The translations under genes and the position numbers were made by a program. A stretch of 64,000 bases of DNA from contig NW_020170389.1 of NCBI RefSeq assembly GCF_000524195.1, forward strand, positions 493,010 to 557,009, read 5' to 3'. Source of the stretch: Echinococcus granulosus. Taxonomy: Eukaryota; Platyhelminthes; Cestoda; Cyclophyllidea; Taeniidae. The notes below the pieces were generated by a model, which worked only from the letters and a program-made list of their open reading frames with translations, was not told the DNA's origin and did not search any database. The number at the start of each line of letters is the position of its first letter. The stretch's first letter is position 1. This document shows, piece after piece, positions 61,734-64,000 of this stretch.

Positions 61734-63556
61734 CGAGTGGTATACGTGGAGATGGGGAGAGGAGGAGCATTCCTCGATGCACAAGCTGTGTACAGTGTGG
61801 AGTCAGGTTGGTAAATGGGCAAGTTAAATATCAAATAAAGGAAGAGAGGGTGGATTGGGCTATTCAATGGCATGGGGGATCTTTCTGAATGGGCTTCTAA
61901 AAACGGACCTTCGCCTGCCCTGTGAGTCTCCAGGACCATGGTCTTGGCTCTGTTCATTGCTAGAATTTCTCGATAGCGTTGATTTCCGGTTCTGGTGTAA
62001 AAAAACCAAAAAGTATAATAGAAGCAACACCAAACTACTTTCAATGATTTAATTCTATGTGTTTGTAGGTGTTGGTCATAAAAACTACTGACGATGCAGT
62101 AAACTAGCAGTTACTTTCAGACCAAAGGATTCGTTAATTCGATGTAATTTCAAACTGGGCATTTTTACTGCAAATACCAAAATGGTTTATTATTGAGACA
62201 CTAGTGTACCACATATTCTACATCGAAAAGTGTACAAAAAGCCAGCGAATCTAATGGGTGAATTTTCATTTTCAATTGTATTCCCTGTGTCACTCACACC
62301 GAATTAATCACACATCAACGACGGCAGCCACACTTACTGGCAGAGCCAACTCAATGAGCATGGGCCTCTCTTCCCCACATCGCCAATACTATGAGGGCAG
62401 ATATCAATGGTTCGGTAGACGGACACATGCACCAGTAATTAATAAGACGATGATGGACAGTGTAGCAGATTTGAGTATCAGAGCTAATTAATCAATCAAC
62501 ACCCGAAGAATGTCAGGGGATGAGGGAGCTGATAGTAAATGACCGCAGGAGCAGAACAGAAGAATTCAAGATGTCAAGTTCAGCTGAATAAAAATGGCCT
62601 AATATTAAGTCCTACATCATAAAAAGTGATGAAGTTACACCATTGTCGATAGTCCACAACTTTTTCGTGTTATGAGAGATTAATAAGAAAGATTAGTGAG
62701 CTGAGCAGTATCAAAATGGTGATGAAGTGTACAGAAGAGCGCAGTCATAATTAAACGGTCGAGAAAGCTGCATATCATACAAAGTCAAAGGGAGTTTGCT
62801 TTCCAAAGGATGCTCATACGAAAAATGATAGCGCATTAAATACGTTAGCTGTAGACCATAATCCAACATCATTTAATTAAATTCCTTCAATACAAACTTA
62901 ACCAATGCTATGACAGGTAAACCTCTTAGGAATCTAGGGGAAGGCACCACTACTGCTGGAATCGAAAGTGTTACCTATGTGAAGATTGCGACTGCGGTGA
63001 TGGTATTTATGGCTAATCCATAAAAACAGTGAGTGGAGCATTGAAACCTGCAATTAAAGCATGATGAAGACTAAACATCAGACAGAAATTCATTTTAATT
63101 AGGTGTAACAATACACGAATCCTTCCAATCTCCTCAAATTCGACCTCCCATGGTGGCTGAAAGACTGGCGAGTTTGGTAGAAAAGGAGATGACTTTAATA
63201 TTGCCTACCTTGCTGTGCTTCTTGGAGTTAATGTCCATGTAAATGACACCACCCTGTCCATCGGAATCGGGAGAGTCCTTTGATAGCTCTGCATCACCAC
63301 CACTACTCACTAAATTGCGATTTACATCAGGATCTATCAGCGTCGGTGGCTCTGGGGTGGGAGTGACGGTGGTGGTGGCAGCGGCGGTGGTAGAGAGGGG
63401 AACAACGGAGTGTAATTTCACCGATACCTCAGGACTATCCGGCCAGTTGGAAGGATTCGGAGGAGGCACTGTGGAGGTAATCATTGAATCTTCCTCCTCT
63501 TCTGCATCTTCAAGATTATCGGCCTTAACACGACCTCGGGAGAGTTGTTTCGACAT
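61734..63556 (-). CDS. Unrecognised protein, N-terminal exons including a probable 17-nt microexon; 3' end unresolved
   Basis: Exons read on the minus strand: 63556-63209, 62991-62975 (17 nt), 62388-62338, and one from 61991 to 61909 or 61734 depending on the donor. Phases 0, 2 and 2 agree across all junctions. ATG 63556 lies just after a good pyrimidine tract ending CAACAG, so a non-coding exon probably precedes it. The first about 100 residues are low-complexity and acidic, then Pro/Ser/Thr-rich (DAEEEEDS, TTAAATTTVTPTPEPP), with predicted disorder. The following part (GGVIYMDINSKKHSK, then after the microexon IGDVGKRGPCSLSW, then TGNQRYREILAMNRAKTM) looks folded, but I do not recognise the family. 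It could be the regulatory N-terminus of a larger channel, transporter or signalling protein; that is a guess. The last exon and stop codon are not fixed. Confidence 0.5.
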
Positions 63557-64000
63557 TTTCTGTTGAGTAAGAAAAAGAAACATTAAGCCAATTCTACTCA
63601 GTTACTCATTTTTAAAAAAAACGGTTTTTGATTTAGCAACATCTGTCTCAATAAGTTCTTAGTTTATTCTTGCAAGTTAGACCTTGATGATGTATCCGCG
63701 ACACATCTTCAGTCCAGACAATGCCGATACCAAACTGCAATTTTCATAGGCAAAAGAAGAGAATATATGACAAAGCCTCTCGGAGTAGTAGTGAAGGGTG
63801 GTATATAAAAAACACAACATTTAGAGGGTTGCTTGCTTTCTTATTATTTCGAAGTAAAAATGAACAATAGCTATCGATACCGATTCAAATGCAACGTTTT
63901 GCAACTTGGTAAAGATATTAAAGTTTCTAAGTTAGAAAAAAAAAGCAGTGTTGTAGCAAATATTCCTTTATTGCAAAGGAACCTTGCTTTCATTTTGGTA

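Noticed and set aside
1..64000. tRNA, rRNA, CRISPR, operon or prokaryotic phage features
   Set aside because: No B-box-like tRNA signal, repeat-spacer array or Shine-Dalgarno-led gene series was seen; the intron-containing animal genes make a bacterial reading untenable.

Overview
The window looks like nuclear DNA of a parasitic flatworm, most likely a tapeworm. The protein-coding genes are animal orthologues (p190RhoGAP, PDH E1-beta, an LRRC74-type protein, a Ly6/CD59-type protein, a PTTG1IP-type protein, LIS1, G-protein beta-5) split by spliceosomal introns of two size classes. One class is ultra-short, 28-42 nt (GNB5 28, 30, 35, 36, 42; PDHB 30, 34; LIS1 38, 38; LRRC74-like 40; PTTG1IP-like 38). 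The other is about 71-79 nt (PDHB 73, 71, 71; GNB5 78; Ly6 79), and there are some long introns. From memory, a mixture of about 36 and about 73 nt is a known tapeworm trait; the species cannot be fixed from this window. Gene density is low, with long AT-rich spacers holding decayed retroelements.

Layout, left to right. 1-4316 (-): the 5' two-thirds of a p190RhoGAP gene, running off the left edge before its RhoGAP domain. 7311-8672 (+): a complete six-exon mitochondrial PDHB gene. 11303-16136 (-): a complete leucine-rich-repeat/EF-hand gene of LRRC74 type, eight exons. 16.8-28.2 kb: spacer with four copies of one short LTR-like repeat (TGTAG...TTACA ends). 19.76-20.52 kb: a possible small gene. 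30059-33447 (+): a three-exon Ly6/uPAR GPI-anchored protein assembled here from very short exons. 36.95-37.72 kb (-): a broken Ty3/gypsy integrase. 45814-47926 (-): a PTTG1IP-like membrane protein. 49270-56207 (+): a complete eight-exon LIS1 (PAFAH1B1) gene. 57368-58876 (-): a complete eight-exon GNB5, tail to tail with LIS1. 61.7-63.56 kb (-): the start of an unrecognised gene with a probable 17-nt microexon.

The genes do not form a pathway or operon; each is a separately spliced eukaryotic unit. I joined exons by hand, using reading-frame phase, GT-AG borders and remembered similarity to vertebrate orthologues; no alignment was run. I see no CRISPR, tRNA or rRNA gene, and no convincing evidence of a wholly new biological system. 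The most unusual items are the extremely small introns, the microexon gene at the right edge, and the PTTG1IP-like protein without the usual cytoplasmic coiled coil.
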